From NCBI GenBank assembly GCA_028875245.1, contig JAPPEU010000037.1, positions 1-62,904 of the forward strand: a DNA stretch of 62,904 nt, given 5' to 3'. Shown here one piece after another: positions 35,816-44,384 of the stretch. The notes below the pieces were generated by a model. The model did no database searches and was not told the DNA's origin. It was given only the letters and a program-made list of their open reading frames with translations. A program made the position numbers and the translations under genes. The first letter of the stretch is position 1. Each line of letters opens with the position of its first letter. The stretch comes from Chloroflexota bacterium. Its GTDB lineage: Bacteria > Chloroflexota > Anaerolineae > Aggregatilineales > Phototrophicaceae.

Positions 35816-36988
35816 ATGTCAGAATTTCTTGGCTACATCCGCCCCAACGGTGATGTCGGCATTCGCAATCATCTGCTGATTTTGTCGGGCACGGTTTATG
35901 CCAATGGCGTCTGCGAGCGCGTCGCCGATACCATCCATGGCGCCGTCCCCATCACGCATGCCAACGGCCGCTGCCAGGTGGCGCCCGATCTGCGGGTGAC
36001 GCGGCGCTTTCTGGCCGGCACGGCGATGAACCCGAATGTCGGCGCGGTCGTCATTATTGACCATTTCAAAGAAGAGGGCATGACCGCCGAAGACCTGGCC
36101 GACGACATCGCGCCCACGGGCAAACCGGTCGCGACGGTTAATATCCGCGGCGACGGCGGTTTCATTAGCGCGGTCGACAAAGCGACCCGCTACGCCCAGG
36201 ACTTCGCCCGCCGGATCAGCCTCCATCAGCGCGAGGCGGCGCCGATGAGCAAAATCCTGTTCGGCACCGAATGCGGCACCTCCGATACCACCTCCGGCTT
36301 GGCCAGCAACCCCGCCAATGGGCTGGCTGGCGAGCTATTGATCGCCCAGGGCGGCCGCATGCTGATGGCTGAATGCACCGAATGGATGGGCTGCGAAAAT
36401 TGGCTGACCGACAAGGCGGCCAACCCGGCGGTGGCGGAGGCGATCCTGGCCGGCGTGAAGCACATGGAGGCGCGCGCTCTGGCCAGCGGCGAGGATATCC
36501 GCGGCTCTCAGCCGACCGGCGACAATATGGCCGGCGGGCTGACGACGATCGAAGAGAAGTCAATGGGCGCGGTCAAGAAGATCGGCGACAGCCCCATCAT
36601 CGAATATCTGGAAATCGCCGAAGCGCCCACGAAAACTGAAGCGGGCAATTATGTCATGTATGGGCCGGGCATGGGCGCGGAGAGCATCAGCAGCATGGCG
36701 GCGGCCGGCTGCCAGGTTCTGACCTTCTGCACCGGCGGCGGGCACACCTCGAATCACCCCATCATGCCGACCATCAAAGTGACGGGCAATCGTGGCTCTT
36801 TCGAGTTGATGCGCGATACGGTCGATGTCGATGTCAGCGGCGTCTTCTATGGCGAGATCACGCTGGCGGAGGCGGGGCAAATTGTCTATGGCGAGGTCGA
36901 GCGCGTCTGCAACGGTTACCTGACGAAATCCGAGGCCCTGCGCGACAACAACAGCTTCGCCATTCATCGCGTTGGCCCGAGCATTTGA
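35816..36988 (+). CDS. UxaA family large subunit (altronate dehydratase or sulfolactate lyase type)
   Basis: 390 residues, the size of the catalytic chain in split UxaA enzymes. Signature segments: GYIRPNGDVGIRNHLLIL, GTECGTSDTTSGLASNPA (a Cys and Ser/Asp-rich metal loop), DNMAGGLTTIEEKSMGAVKK, and FCTGGGHTSNHPIMPTIKVTGN. The family removes water from sugar acids, or sulfite from sulfolactate, using an active-site divalent metal (iron in studied members). AAGGAG lies before the ATG. It works with the SAF subunit just upstream. The LarA-like gene follows, so the substrate may first be epimerised at C2. Confidence 0.88.
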   Translation: MSEFLGYIRPNGDVGIRNHLLILSGTVYANGVCERVADTIHGAVPITHANGRCQVAPDLRVTRRFLAGTAMNPNVGAVVIIDHFKEEGMTAEDLADDIAPTGKPVATVNIRGDGGFISAVDKATRYAQDFARRISLHQREAAPMSKILFGTECGTSDTTSGLASNPANGLAGELLIAQGGRMLMAECTEWMGCENWLTDKAANPAVAEAILAGVKHMEARALASGEDIRGSQPTGDNMAGGLTTIEEKSMGAVKKIGDSPIIEYLEIAEAPTKTEAGNYVMYGPGMGAESISSMAAAGCQVLTFCTGGGHTSNHPIMPTIKVTGNRGSFELMRDTVDVDVSGVFYGEITLAEAGQIVYGEVERVCNGYLTKSEALRDNNSFAIHRVGPSI

Positions 36989-36999
36989 CCCGCAGCATA

Positions 37000-37102
37000 C
37001 GAATTGTAGGGGCGTTTGACGGGCAGTGCGCGCGCGATCCGCCGAAACGCCCGATTAACCTATTGGATACGCGGGCGTCTCAGCGAGACGCCCCTACATT
37101 TT
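37000..37102. repeat. Palindromic repeat block of the GTAGGGGCGTTT family
   Basis: GTAGGGGCGTTTGACGGGCAG (about 37,007) and GGGCGTCTCAGCGAGACGCCC (about 37,071) followed by CTACA are inverted relatives. The left unit resembles the arms of the element at 2,101-2,233. The block ends about 20 bases upstream of the larA-like start. Confidence 0.75.
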
Positions 37103-37123
37103 GTATCGGAAAGGACTTTGGCC

Positions 37124-38383
37124 GTGATAATTCGACTTCCGTACGGCAGACGCCGCCTAAGCGCTGAACTGCCCGCCGGTTCCACAGTCGAAACCATCAT
37201 GCCAAAGGACCACCCGCCGGCCGCCGACCCCGCCGCGCTGGCCCGCGACGCAGTCTATAACCCGCTCGGCGAGGTCAAACCGCCCCGCGCCGGGCAATCA
37301 GTCGCCATCGCCATCAACGACAAAACGCGCCCGGTGCCGCATGAGCATCTGCTGCCGCCGCTGCTGGCCGGCATCCGCCACGCCGGCGTACGCGACGAAG
37401 ATCTGCGCTTCATCATCGCGACCGGCACCCATCCGCGCATGTCCCCGGAGGAATATGAGATCATCTTGCCCGCGGAGATTATCGACCGGTATCCTGTGAT
37501 CTGCCACGATGCCTCTGACAAAGCGAATTTGACCTATCTCGGCGAGACGTCGAGGGGGACGCCCGTCGATATCAACAGCGATTACCTGGCCGCCGATTAC
37601 CGCATCGTGGTTGGCAATATCGAGCCGCATCAGTTTCAGGGCTTCTCGGGCGGGGTCAAGAGCGCCGCGATTGGGCTGGCGGGCGTCGAGATGATCAATC
37701 GCAACCACGCCATGATGCTTGATGAAAACGCGCGGCTCGGCGAATATGAAGCGAATCCGGCGCGGCAGGATGTCGAAGAAATCGGCCGCATGATCGGCAT
37801 CGACTTCGCCCTGAACGCCATCTTGAACAGCGACAAGCAAATCATTGGCGCCTTCGCCGGCGATCCGGTCGCGGTTATGCGCGCGGGCATCCCCGAAGCG
37901 CGGACGCTCTGCCAGGTGTCGGTCGCAGCGCCCTTCGACCTGATGATCGCCTCGCCCGGCGGCCATCCCAAGGACATCAACATTTATCAGTCACAGAAGG
38001 GCTTGGCGCATGCCGCCGCCGCGACCAAAAACGGCGGGGTCATGATTCTCTGCGCCGCCTGCCCGGAAGGCAGTGGCAGCGCCGCCTATGAAAGCTGGAT
38101 GATGAATCCGCCGATGCGTTCGCACCAAGCCGTCCTGGAGCGCTTTGAACGTGAGGGTTTTCAGGTCGGGCGGCACAAAGCTTTTCAGGTCTCGCGCGAT
38201 GCGGCGCGGGTTCATACCCTGCTCGTGTCTGATTTGGACGAGGCCTTCGCGCGGGGGCTGCTGTTTCATCCGCAGCCGGGCTTGCAGTCGGCGATTGACG
38301 CGGCGCTGGAGATGCTGCCGGGCGCGGCGCGGATTGGGGTGATGCCGGCGGCGAATGCGACGATGGCGGTGCTCAATGAGTGA
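37124..38383 (+). CDS. LarA-like nickel-dependent 2-hydroxyacid racemase/epimerase
   Basis: 419 residues from the GTG at 37124 with AAAGGA upstream; the upstream extension is repeat-derived. LarA active-site landmarks are NDKTRPVPH (Arg), ATGTHPRMSPEE (catalytic His), and IEPHQFQGFSGGVKSAAIG with the second catalytic His and the Lys that carries the nickel-pincer cofactor; NRNH follows with another His. The family racemises or epimerises lactate, malate and other 2-hydroxyacids, including sugar acids. Next to split UxaA subunits it probably converts the C2 configuration of the dehydratase substrate. The cofactor genes larB, larC and larE are not in the window. Confidence 0.85.
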   Translation: MIIRLPYGRRRLSAELPAGSTVETIMPKDHPPAADPAALARDAVYNPLGEVKPPRAGQSVAIAINDKTRPVPHEHLLPPLLAGIRHAGVRDEDLRFIIATGTHPRMSPEEYEIILPAEIIDRYPVICHDASDKANLTYLGETSRGTPVDINSDYLAADYRIVVGNIEPHQFQGFSGGVKSAAIGLAGVEMINRNHAMMLDENARLGEYEANPARQDVEEIGRMIGIDFALNAILNSDKQIIGAFAGDPVAVMRAGIPEARTLCQVSVAAPFDLMIASPGGHPKDINIYQSQKGLAHAAAATKNGGVMILCAACPEGSGSAAYESWMMNPPMRSHQAVLERFEREGFQVGRHKAFQVSRDAARVHTLLVSDLDEAFARGLLFHPQPGLQSAIDAALEMLPGAARIGVMPAANATMAVLNE

Positions 38384-38395
38384 GGGGTCGATTTA

Positions 38396-38841
38396 GTGCC
38401 TGAGATCGCCTTGACTCAGGCAGAGGCCGATGCGCTTATGCGAATGGAAAACATCGTTTGGACGACGACGCCATACCATTCCCTGCGCCCGGAAGGAACA
38501 TAACCATTCCTTTGCGGTCGACGGACGGTCGTGAAGAGTTTCTGCTTGATGTGTGGCGCAGTAGCAAGAACCGGCGCAGAGTCAGATTTCAGATCCGCGC
38601 GAAGCGAGCGATAATCTTGGCTCGGATTGACCTCGGCGGACAGCCACATAGAAATCGTGAAGACGAGCCCGACATACCGGCGCCGCACCTCCATCTGTAT
38701 CGAGAAGGGTGGGACAGCTGGGCAAGGCTTGTGCCATCCGAAGACTTTACCGCTTTGGACGACCAGTATAGGACTTTGGAGGAATTCATGGTTTACTGTA
38801 ACATAACGACTCCGCCGAAGTTTCAGTGGGAACTGTTGTAA
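38396..38841 (+). pseudogene. DUF6978 family gene with a single frameshift near base 38456
   Basis: A GTG at 38396 with GAGGGG upstream begins LTQAEADALMRMENIV in one frame; that frame stops at the TAA near 38,501. The homology continues one frame over from about 38458: DDDAIPFPAPGRN, STDGREEFLLDVWR, LARIDLGGQPHRN, PHLHLYREGWD. Both halves belong to one family, DUF6978 (about 150 residues). Adding one T to the TTT run at 38456-38458 would join them. The cause may be a sequencing error, a true mutation or slippage. The stop overlaps the DUF1828 start (TAATG), as in an intact operon. Confidence 0.65.
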
Positions 38842-39611
38842 TGATTGCCGAGTTTCATGAGCTTAAGGACCGATACTTTTCCTGGCTCAAGGACAAGACC
38901 ACGCTGCATGCGATTGACGATTGGGTTGAAGTAACAACGCCCTTTTTGGACCGTCACAATGACTATATGCAGATCTACGTTAGGCGCGATGAATCAGGAT
39001 ACCTGCTGACCGACGATGGCTACACCATTAGCGACCTTGAAATGTCCGGCTGTCATCTGGACACAACAAAACGGCAGAATCTTCTAGCGTCGACGCTGAG
39101 GGGCTTCGGTGTACAAAGGGACAAGCAGACTAATGAGCTTTTCGTGAACGCCAGCGACCAAAGTTTTCCTGTGCGAAAACACAATCTTATTCAGGCGATG
39201 CTTGCAGTCAATGACTTGTTCTACTTGGCTTCGCCTTACGTGGCGAGTTTCTTCTTGGAAGACGTCGAATCTTGGCTGGACACACATGGGATCCGATATT
39301 CACCAAGAGTGAAGCTGACCGGGGTAAGTGGATTTGATCATCATTTTGATTTTGTCATTCCAAAGTCCAGGTCGCATCCGGAACGAATGCTGCTAAGTCT
39401 CAATCGACCTGACCGCGCCCATGTCGAAAGGACGATGTTCGCTTGGGAGGATACCAAAGGAACACGAAGTAGTGAAGCTAACGCTTACGTGCTCTTGAAC
39501 GATACCGACCAGAACATCACCGAAACCGCCTTAACCGCCTTGCGGGCATACAAGGTGAATCCAATTTTATGGTCAGAGCGCGAAACCGTGCGGGAAGAGC
39601 TCGCCGCTTAA
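38841..39611 (+). CDS. DUF1828/DUF1829 domain protein
   Basis: 256 residues from the ATG at 38841, which shares one base with the stop of the DUF6978 gene. The N-terminal ~95 residues are DUF1828, with the hallmark YLLTDDGYTISDLEMSG; the C-terminal part (about 110-250) fits DUF1829. The function is unknown; the pair DUF6978-DUF1828 recurs in mobile and prophage-like regions. It is AT-rich compared with the neighbouring transporter. A toxin-antitoxin or defence role is possible but unproven. Confidence 0.8.
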   Translation: MIAEFHELKDRYFSWLKDKTTLHAIDDWVEVTTPFLDRHNDYMQIYVRRDESGYLLTDDGYTISDLEMSGCHLDTTKRQNLLASTLRGFGVQRDKQTNELFVNASDQSFPVRKHNLIQAMLAVNDLFYLASPYVASFFLEDVESWLDTHGIRYSPRVKLTGVSGFDHHFDFVIPKSRSHPERMLLSLNRPDRAHVERTMFAWEDTKGTRSSEANAYVLLNDTDQNITETALTALRAYKVNPILWSERETVREELAA

Positions 39612-39614
39612 TCG

Positions 39615-40829
39615 ATGACCCGGCAAACTGACGACCCGCTCCCCAGCGCCACGCGCATCGTCATCGTCTGCTTCCTGTCAGTCTTCATCATCTTCGGCAT
39701 CCGCCTGTCCTTCTCCGTTTTCTTCGCTGAATTCGTCCTCGTGGAAGGCTGGAGCAACGAAGCGTCGGCGGCCATCTTCAGCCTCAACATGCTCGTCTTC
39801 GCGGCGACCGCGCCGCTAGCCGGCATCGCCCTCGATCGCTGGGGACCGCGGCCCGTCTTCGGGCTCGGCGCGCTCTTGATGGCCGGCGGCTTATGGCTTA
39901 GCAGTCAGGCGACTACGCTTGCGGACTTGCTGCTGTCTTATGGCGTTGTTGAAGGCATCGGCCTGGGCATCACGGGCTTGGGTCCGGTCGCGTCGGTGGT
40001 GGCCGGCTGGACGACGCCGCGGCAACGCGGCCGCGCCTTGGGCATCGCCTTCGCCGGCACCGGGCTGGGCTCGCTTCTATTTGTGCCCCTGTCGAATCGA
40101 CTGGTGGCGCAGTTTGGCTGGCGCGACGCTTATCTGGCGCTGGCTTTGATCTGCCTCGTCGTCCTATTGCCGCTGATGGTCTTCGGCTTGCGCCGGCCGC
40201 CGCAAGCGCTGGCTCGCGGCGGGCTTCAGCGAGCGACGCGCGTGAATTGGAGGGCATTGCTGCGCAACCGGGCATTTTGGGCGCTGATGATCGCGGCTGT
40301 GATGACCATGGGGCCGGTGCGCAGCTTGACCGTGCATCAGATCGCTTATATGGAGTCGGTCGGCGTCGAGCGAGCGACAGCCGCCAATGTGGTCGGTTTG
40401 GCCGGCCTCTTGACCGGCGGCTTTTTTGTGGGTCTCGGCTGGGTGTCGGATCGCTTCGGGCGCGCCACCGCCTATTCCATAGGCGCGGCGGGCTTGTTGG
40501 GCGCGGTGGCTATGCTGCTTCTGTTGCGCGCTGTTGATTTGCCCCTGCTGCTGATTCTATACGCCTTTCTGTTTGCCATGGGCGAGGGCGCGCGCAGCAG
40601 CCAGACGACGGCGCTGGCGAGCGATGTTTTCCAGCGCCAGGGCTTGGGCATGATCAATGGCTTGGTGGGTGGCCTGGGTGGCTTGGGCGCGGCAATCGGT
40701 CCCTGGCTGGTAGGGCGCCTGCGTGATGAAAGCGGGAGCTATGACGGCGGGCTGCTGATGGTGGTCGCCATGGTTGCCCTGTCCGTCATAGCTTATGCCT
40801 ACGTTGCTCACTCGCGCCGAGCAGTTTAG
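39615..40829 (+). CDS. MFS transporter (monocarboxylate / oxalate-formate antiporter-like)
   Basis: 404 residues with 12 predicted spans. The cytoplasmic loop motif after span 2 reads GIALDRWGPRPV, and the matching loop in the second half is GWVSDRFGRAT. The LGITGLGPVASVVAGWTTPRQRGRALGIAFAG region resembles the monocarboxylate-porter branch of the major facilitator superfamily. It begins three bases after the DUF1828 stop and precedes malate synthase on the opposite strand, so an organic-acid substrate is plausible but not shown. Confidence 0.85.
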   Translation: MTRQTDDPLPSATRIVIVCFLSVFIIFGIRLSFSVFFAEFVLVEGWSNEASAAIFSLNMLVFAATAPLAGIALDRWGPRPVFGLGALLMAGGLWLSSQATTLADLLLSYGVVEGIGLGITGLGPVASVVAGWTTPRQRGRALGIAFAGTGLGSLLFVPLSNRLVAQFGWRDAYLALALICLVVLLPLMVFGLRRPPQALARGGLQRATRVNWRALLRNRAFWALMIAAVMTMGPVRSLTVHQIAYMESVGVERATAANVVGLAGLLTGGFFVGLGWVSDRFGRATAYSIGAAGLLGAVAMLLLLRAVDLPLLLILYAFLFAMGEGARSSQTTALASDVFQRQGLGMINGLVGGLGGLGAAIGPWLVGRLRDESGSYDGGLLMVVAMVALSVIAYAYVAHSRRAV

Positions 40830-41248
40830 GGCTTGTCCGCCGCTGGTTGGCTTGCTTCTGTTCCAATTGGGCGCAACTAATGTCTGAGATTTCACCACAG
40901 CCGCTCGCGAGTCGCGAGACGGCTCACGCAAAATAACGAAACCGCGACAACAAGGATCTGTAGGGGCGAGCCGTCGGGTCGCCCGTGCTTGTGATAGTGC
41001 GCGCTTTAGGGCGAGACAAGTCTCGCCCCTACAAGGCTTGACCGGTATTGCGAAACCGACGCGAAAATGCGGCATAATCCTTCGCTACGCTTGGTATAAA
41101 TGCGCCACTTTCGCAAAATGCATACTGTTTCGCACTAGGCGACGCTCCCCTTCCCTAGCTCGCTGGGGAAGGGGCCGGGGGATGGGGTGAGATTAATGCG
41201 CATAGACCCTAATACCAATCAAGCCCTACAGCCTCTTGTGTTTGTCGA
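40830..41248. other. 419-base convergent gap holding two palindromic repeats
   Basis: No gene is seen. At about 40,961-41,033 there is GTAGGGGCGAGCCGTCGGGTC...GAGACAAGTCTCGCCCCTAC. At about 41,142-41,190 there is CTCCCCTTCCCTAGCTCGCTG followed by GGGAAGGGGCCGGGGGATGGGG. The gap separates the convergent MFS and malate synthase genes; no clear intrinsic terminator other than these palindromes is present. Confidence 0.65.
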
Positions 41249-42844
41249 TTAGAGATATTGATAAGCCGGCAGGGTGAGGAACTCGCTGAACTCGTCGGCG
41301 CGGATCATCTCGTCAAAGAGTTGCATCGCCCGTTGGAAATGGCCGCTCTCGAAGCGCGCGTCGCCGACTTCGCTGCGGATGGCGTCCATCTCTTCTTCCA
41401 GCAACTGGCCATAAAGCGCGAGCGTCAAAGGGCGGCCATCCGCCAATGTAGCGTTGTGATGCAGCCACTGCCAGACTTGCGCCCGACTGATCTCGGCTGT
41501 GGCGGCGTCTTCCATCAAGTTGTAGAGCGGGACGCAGCCGTTGCCACCGAGCCAGGCTTCCAGATATTGGATGCCGACCTTGAGGTTCAAGCGCAGGCCT
41601 TCTTCGCTGATGTCACCGGCGCTGGGCGTCAAGAGGTCTGCGGCGCTTACGTTCACATCCTCGCGCTGCCGCTCCACTTGATTCGCCGCCGGCATGTATT
41701 CGTTGAAGACATCGGTCGCGATCTGCACCAGGCCAGGGTGCGCCACCCAGGTGCCGTCATGGCCTTCTTTGGCCTCGCGCAGTTTATCGGCGTAGACTTT
41801 ATCCAGCGCCGCTTGATTCGCCGCCGCATCATTGCGGATGGGGATTTGCGCCGCCATCCCGCCCATGGCATGGGCGCCGCGGCGGTGGCAGACCTTGATG
41901 ACCTGCAGCGTGTAATTGCGCATGAAGGGCACGGTCATGGTGACCTGCGCGCGATCCGGCAGCAGATAATCGGGATGCTTGCGCAGCTTCTTGATATAGC
42001 TGAAGATGTAATCCCAGCGGCCGCAGTTGAGCCCGGCCGAGTGCTCCCGCAATTCATAGAGGATCTCTTCCGCTTCAAAGGCGGCGGTGATCGTTTCGAT
42101 CAGCACGGTCGCTTTGATCGTGCCTTGCGGGATGCCGAGCCTGTCCTGCGCATGGACGAAGACATCGTTCCACAGGCGCGCTTCCAGGTGGTTCTCGAGC
42201 TTGGGCAGATAAAAGTAGGGGCCTGTGCCCCGCTGCATAGCCGGGCGCGCGTTATGGAAAAAATACAGCCCGAAATCGAAGAGGCCGCCGGGAATAGGCG
42301 CGCCATCGACCAGGAAGTGGCTTTCATTCAAATGCCAGCCCCGCGGCCGCGCCAGAAGCGTCGCCGTCTCCTCATTCAATTGGTAAAAGCGCCCATCGGG
42401 ATTGGTGAAGGTGATCGAACGGTCGATGGCGTCGCGCAGGTTGATCTGCCCCGAGACCATGTTTTCCCAGCTCGGGGCGTTGGCGTCTTCAAAGTCGGCC
42501 ATGAAGACTTTGGCGCCGCAGTTGAGGGCGTTGATGACCATCTTGCGCTCGGTGGGCCCGGTGATCTCGACGCGCCGGTCTTGCAGGTCAGGCGGGGCCG
42601 GGGCGACGCGCCATGAAGGATCCTCGCGGATAGCGGCGGTCTCCGGCAGGAAGTCGGGCAGGCCACCGCTGTCGATGGTCGCCTGCCGCGTGACGCGCGC
42701 TTGCAGGAGTTCGTCGCGGCGGGCGCTGAACATCCGCGCCAGGCCAGCGAGGAAGTCGGCCGCTTCAGGCGAGAGAATGGCTTCGTATTCTGGCCGGATG
42801 TCGCCGGTGATTTGGATGCCGGGGGCGTAGTTGGGAAGGGTCAT
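41249..42844 (-). CDS. aceB: Malate synthase A
   Basis: 531 residues, the length of malate synthase A, which condenses glyoxylate with acetyl-CoA to malate and CoA. Seen segments: [21 protein letters not shown] (Asp/Glu-rich metal site region), [50 protein letters not shown], and GKAGTWVAHP-like [19 protein letters not shown] precedes the ATG. No isocitrate lyase is next to it, and the GlcDEF complex at 4.7-8.7 kb would make glyoxylate, so use in glycolate assimilation is likely. Confidence 0.95.
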   Translation of the reverse strand: MTLPNYAPGIQITGDIRPEYEAILSPEAADFLAGLARMFSARRDELLQARVTRQATIDSGGLPDFLPETAAIREDPSWRVAPAPPDLQDRRVEITGPTERKMVINALNCGAKVFMADFEDANAPSWENMVSGQINLRDAIDRSITFTNPDGRFYQLNEETATLLARPRGWHLNESHFLVDGAPIPGGLFDFGLYFFHNARPAMQRGTGPYFYLPKLENHLEARLWNDVFVHAQDRLGIPQGTIKATVLIETITAAFEAEEILYELREHSAGLNCGRWDYIFSYIKKLRKHPDYLLPDRAQVTMTVPFMRNYTLQVIKVCHRRGAHAMGGMAAQIPIRNDAAANQAALDKVYADKLREAKEGHDGTWVAHPGLVQIATDVFNEYMPAANQVERQREDVNVSAADLLTPSAGDISEEGLRLNLKVGIQYLEAWLGGNGCVPLYNLMEDAATAEISRAQVWQWLHHNATLADGRPLTLALYGQLLEEEMDAIRSEVGDARFESGHFQRAMQLFDEMIRADEFSEFLTLPAYQYL

Positions 42845-42958
42845 AGTTGCAGTTTCCTAAGTCCTGATATTCTGCAATACACAGGAATATAGGCGAAAAC
42901 TTGCTGATGTAATAGGCTTAGCCTGGCGCATCGTAGGCAATGGCATTATTGCGAATCG

Positions 42959-43684
42959 TCAGCTCAGGAGGTCACGAAATTGCTCTAGCTCCGCTGCGGT
43001 TTCTTGGTAGTGTATCGAAGTCGGTGGAAATTCATTTTCACCACAAAGGAAAGAAGGACACAAAGAAATTGCATATAGTCTACGTTTCTCGGTGTCCTCG
43101 GTGGTAAAGTTTTTTGTTTCCACCGAAAGGGATACACTTCCGGTTTCTTGGAGGCTCGCTCGTCGTAGATTCGTCAGATATTCTTCAACGCTATAGCGCG
43201 GCCGTCTTGCACGCACAATAACTGATTTGGCGGCGCCACAGAATTGTAACGTTGCTGCCTCCAAGAGTTCCATCAGAAACGTGTCCGGATGAACAGCTAC
43301 GATTCCGTGAGGGCTAAGTATATCAACCGGAAAATGTGTCAAATTCTTGGTAACAATTCGACCGCATCCACCATGAATGGCGGCAGCCAGAACGTGGCGG
43401 TCACTGGCATCGGGCAGATGCAATTCGTCCACAATGCCTTCATAGCCAGTGACCAGAGCCTCGCGCGTTTCCGCATCCATTTGCAGACGTCTGCGTTCTA
43501 GCTTTTGCGGTTTAATCCAAGGGCGAAATTTCAAAACAGCTGCGATCCACTCATGGTGAATATCATTGGTCCATTTGGCTTGAAATACATCGTCTACGGC
43601 GAGTTGAACGAATATATCGGTCAGGGTCATTGAAGCTAAAATGTTTGAGTCGAGAAGCGCAGTATGACGATGAAGGCTAGTCAT
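42959..43684 (-). CDS. PIN-domain toxin carrying an in-frame miniature element near its C-terminus
   Basis: 241 residues. The PIN fold is clear over residues ~1-175: LLDSNI with the first catalytic Asp, ELHLPDASDRHVLAAAIHGG with the central acids, and RIVTKNLTHFP. PIN toxins usually cut RNA. Its start overlaps the end of the antitoxin-like gene by 8 bases. About 48 residues near the C-terminus (from SVSLSVETK to PPTSIHY) are encoded by a 133-bp palindromic element plus an 11-bp target duplication, leaving the frame open. Before insertion the tail would have read LQETAAELEQFRDLLS. The catalytic region is intact, so activity may be kept. Confidence 0.82.
   Translation of the reverse strand: MTSLHRHTALLDSNILASMTLTDIFVQLAVDDVFQAKWTNDIHHEWIAAVLKFRPWIKPQKLERRRLQMDAETREALVTGYEGIVDELHLPDASDRHVLAAAIHGGCGRIVTKNLTHFPVDILSPHGIVAVHPDTFLMELLEAATLQFCGAAKSVIVRARRPRYSVEEYLTNLRRASLQETGSVSLSVETKNFTTEDTEKRRLYAISLCPSFLCGENEFPPTSIHYQETAAELEQFRDLLS
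43008..43140. mobile_element. 133-bp miniature inverted-repeat element inside the PIN gene
   Basis: The ends are inverted: AGTGTATC at 43009-43016 and GATACACT at 43131-43138. Inner arms CGGTGGAAA (43022-43030) and TTTCCACCG (43117-43125) also pair, as do the CACCACAAAGG...GGACAC and GTGTCCTCGGTGG stretches. It is flanked by an 11-bp direct duplication CGGTTTCTTGG at 42997-43007 and 43141-43151. The element contains the widespread ACCGAGGACACCGAG type motif and encodes no protein of its own. Confidence 0.85.
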
Positions 43685-44123
43685 ATAAGCCTAACTCTTG
43701 CGCTTCCGCTACCATTTGGTCAAGAATGGCCTCACGCTTTTGGTCAATGTCGTCCTTGTAATCCAGGATGTCCTCAAGCCGAATCCGCCGGTGACGGCCC
43801 ACCAGACGATATGGAATCTCGCCCGCGTCCAACAGCTTGATAACATACGGACGCGAGACGTTCAAAATGTCGGCCGCTTCCATCGTTGTCACTTCGGCGA
43901 TGCGCGGGAACAGCGTGATGCCATGCCCGCGCGCCATCATCATGAGCACATCGGAAAGCAACGCGACCGCACGGGCCGGCAAAGCAATCGACTCCTCGCC
44001 CTCCGACACATAAATCGTATGCCGGCGGTTGTCGTCGCCGTTCGCAAGCTGAAATAGTCTTTCAGCGGCGACTTCTGCTATTTTTTGTTGTTTATCTGGC
44101 AGAGGTCGATAATTGTAGACCAT
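43677..44123 (-). CDS. Antitoxin-like DNA-binding protein with excisionase-type HTH
   Basis: 148 residues from the ATG at 44123, which has GGAGTG six bases upstream; the longer frame is not supported. Residues ~80-120 form an excisionase/MerR-like winged helix: TTMEAADILNVSRPYVIKLLDAGEIPYRLVGRHR is spread over this segment. A proline- and Ala-rich N-terminal part precedes it. Such proteins beside PIN genes act as antitoxins and autoregulators; here the gene order antitoxin then toxin, with 8 bases of overlap, fits that role. It is the only clear DNA-binding regulator in the window. Confidence 0.82.
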   Translation of the reverse strand: MVYNYRPLPDKQQKIAEVAAERLFQLANGDDNRRHTIYVSEGEESIALPARAVALLSDVLMMMARGHGITLFPRIAEVTTMEAADILNVSRPYVIKLLDAGEIPYRLVGRHRRIRLEDILDYKDDIDQKREAILDQMVAEAQELGLYD

Positions 44124-44384
44124 GTCGGACACTCCGATTCTAGGCAAACTCAGCCTAGCACACAAACGAAATAAACGCAATAAGTGAATTATTCGCAACG
44201 AGCAGCCAGGCAGCCCGCTCCGCACCGTCGGCGCAAACTTGTGCGCACACCCCAATCGAGGCGCACTGATGATGCCGTCGTCGAACCATCGCGGCGGGTT
44301 GCGGCCGGGCGAGGCATGACCCGACAGATTTGGACGTTTCTAACGGCAGGCGATCGTGGCCGCCTATTTGTTTCAGGCAGCGGC

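Noticed and set aside
37016..37123. Longer N-terminus for the LarA-like protein
   Set aside because: The extra residues are encoded by a palindromic repeat; the GTG at 37124 has a proper ribosome site and starts the homology.
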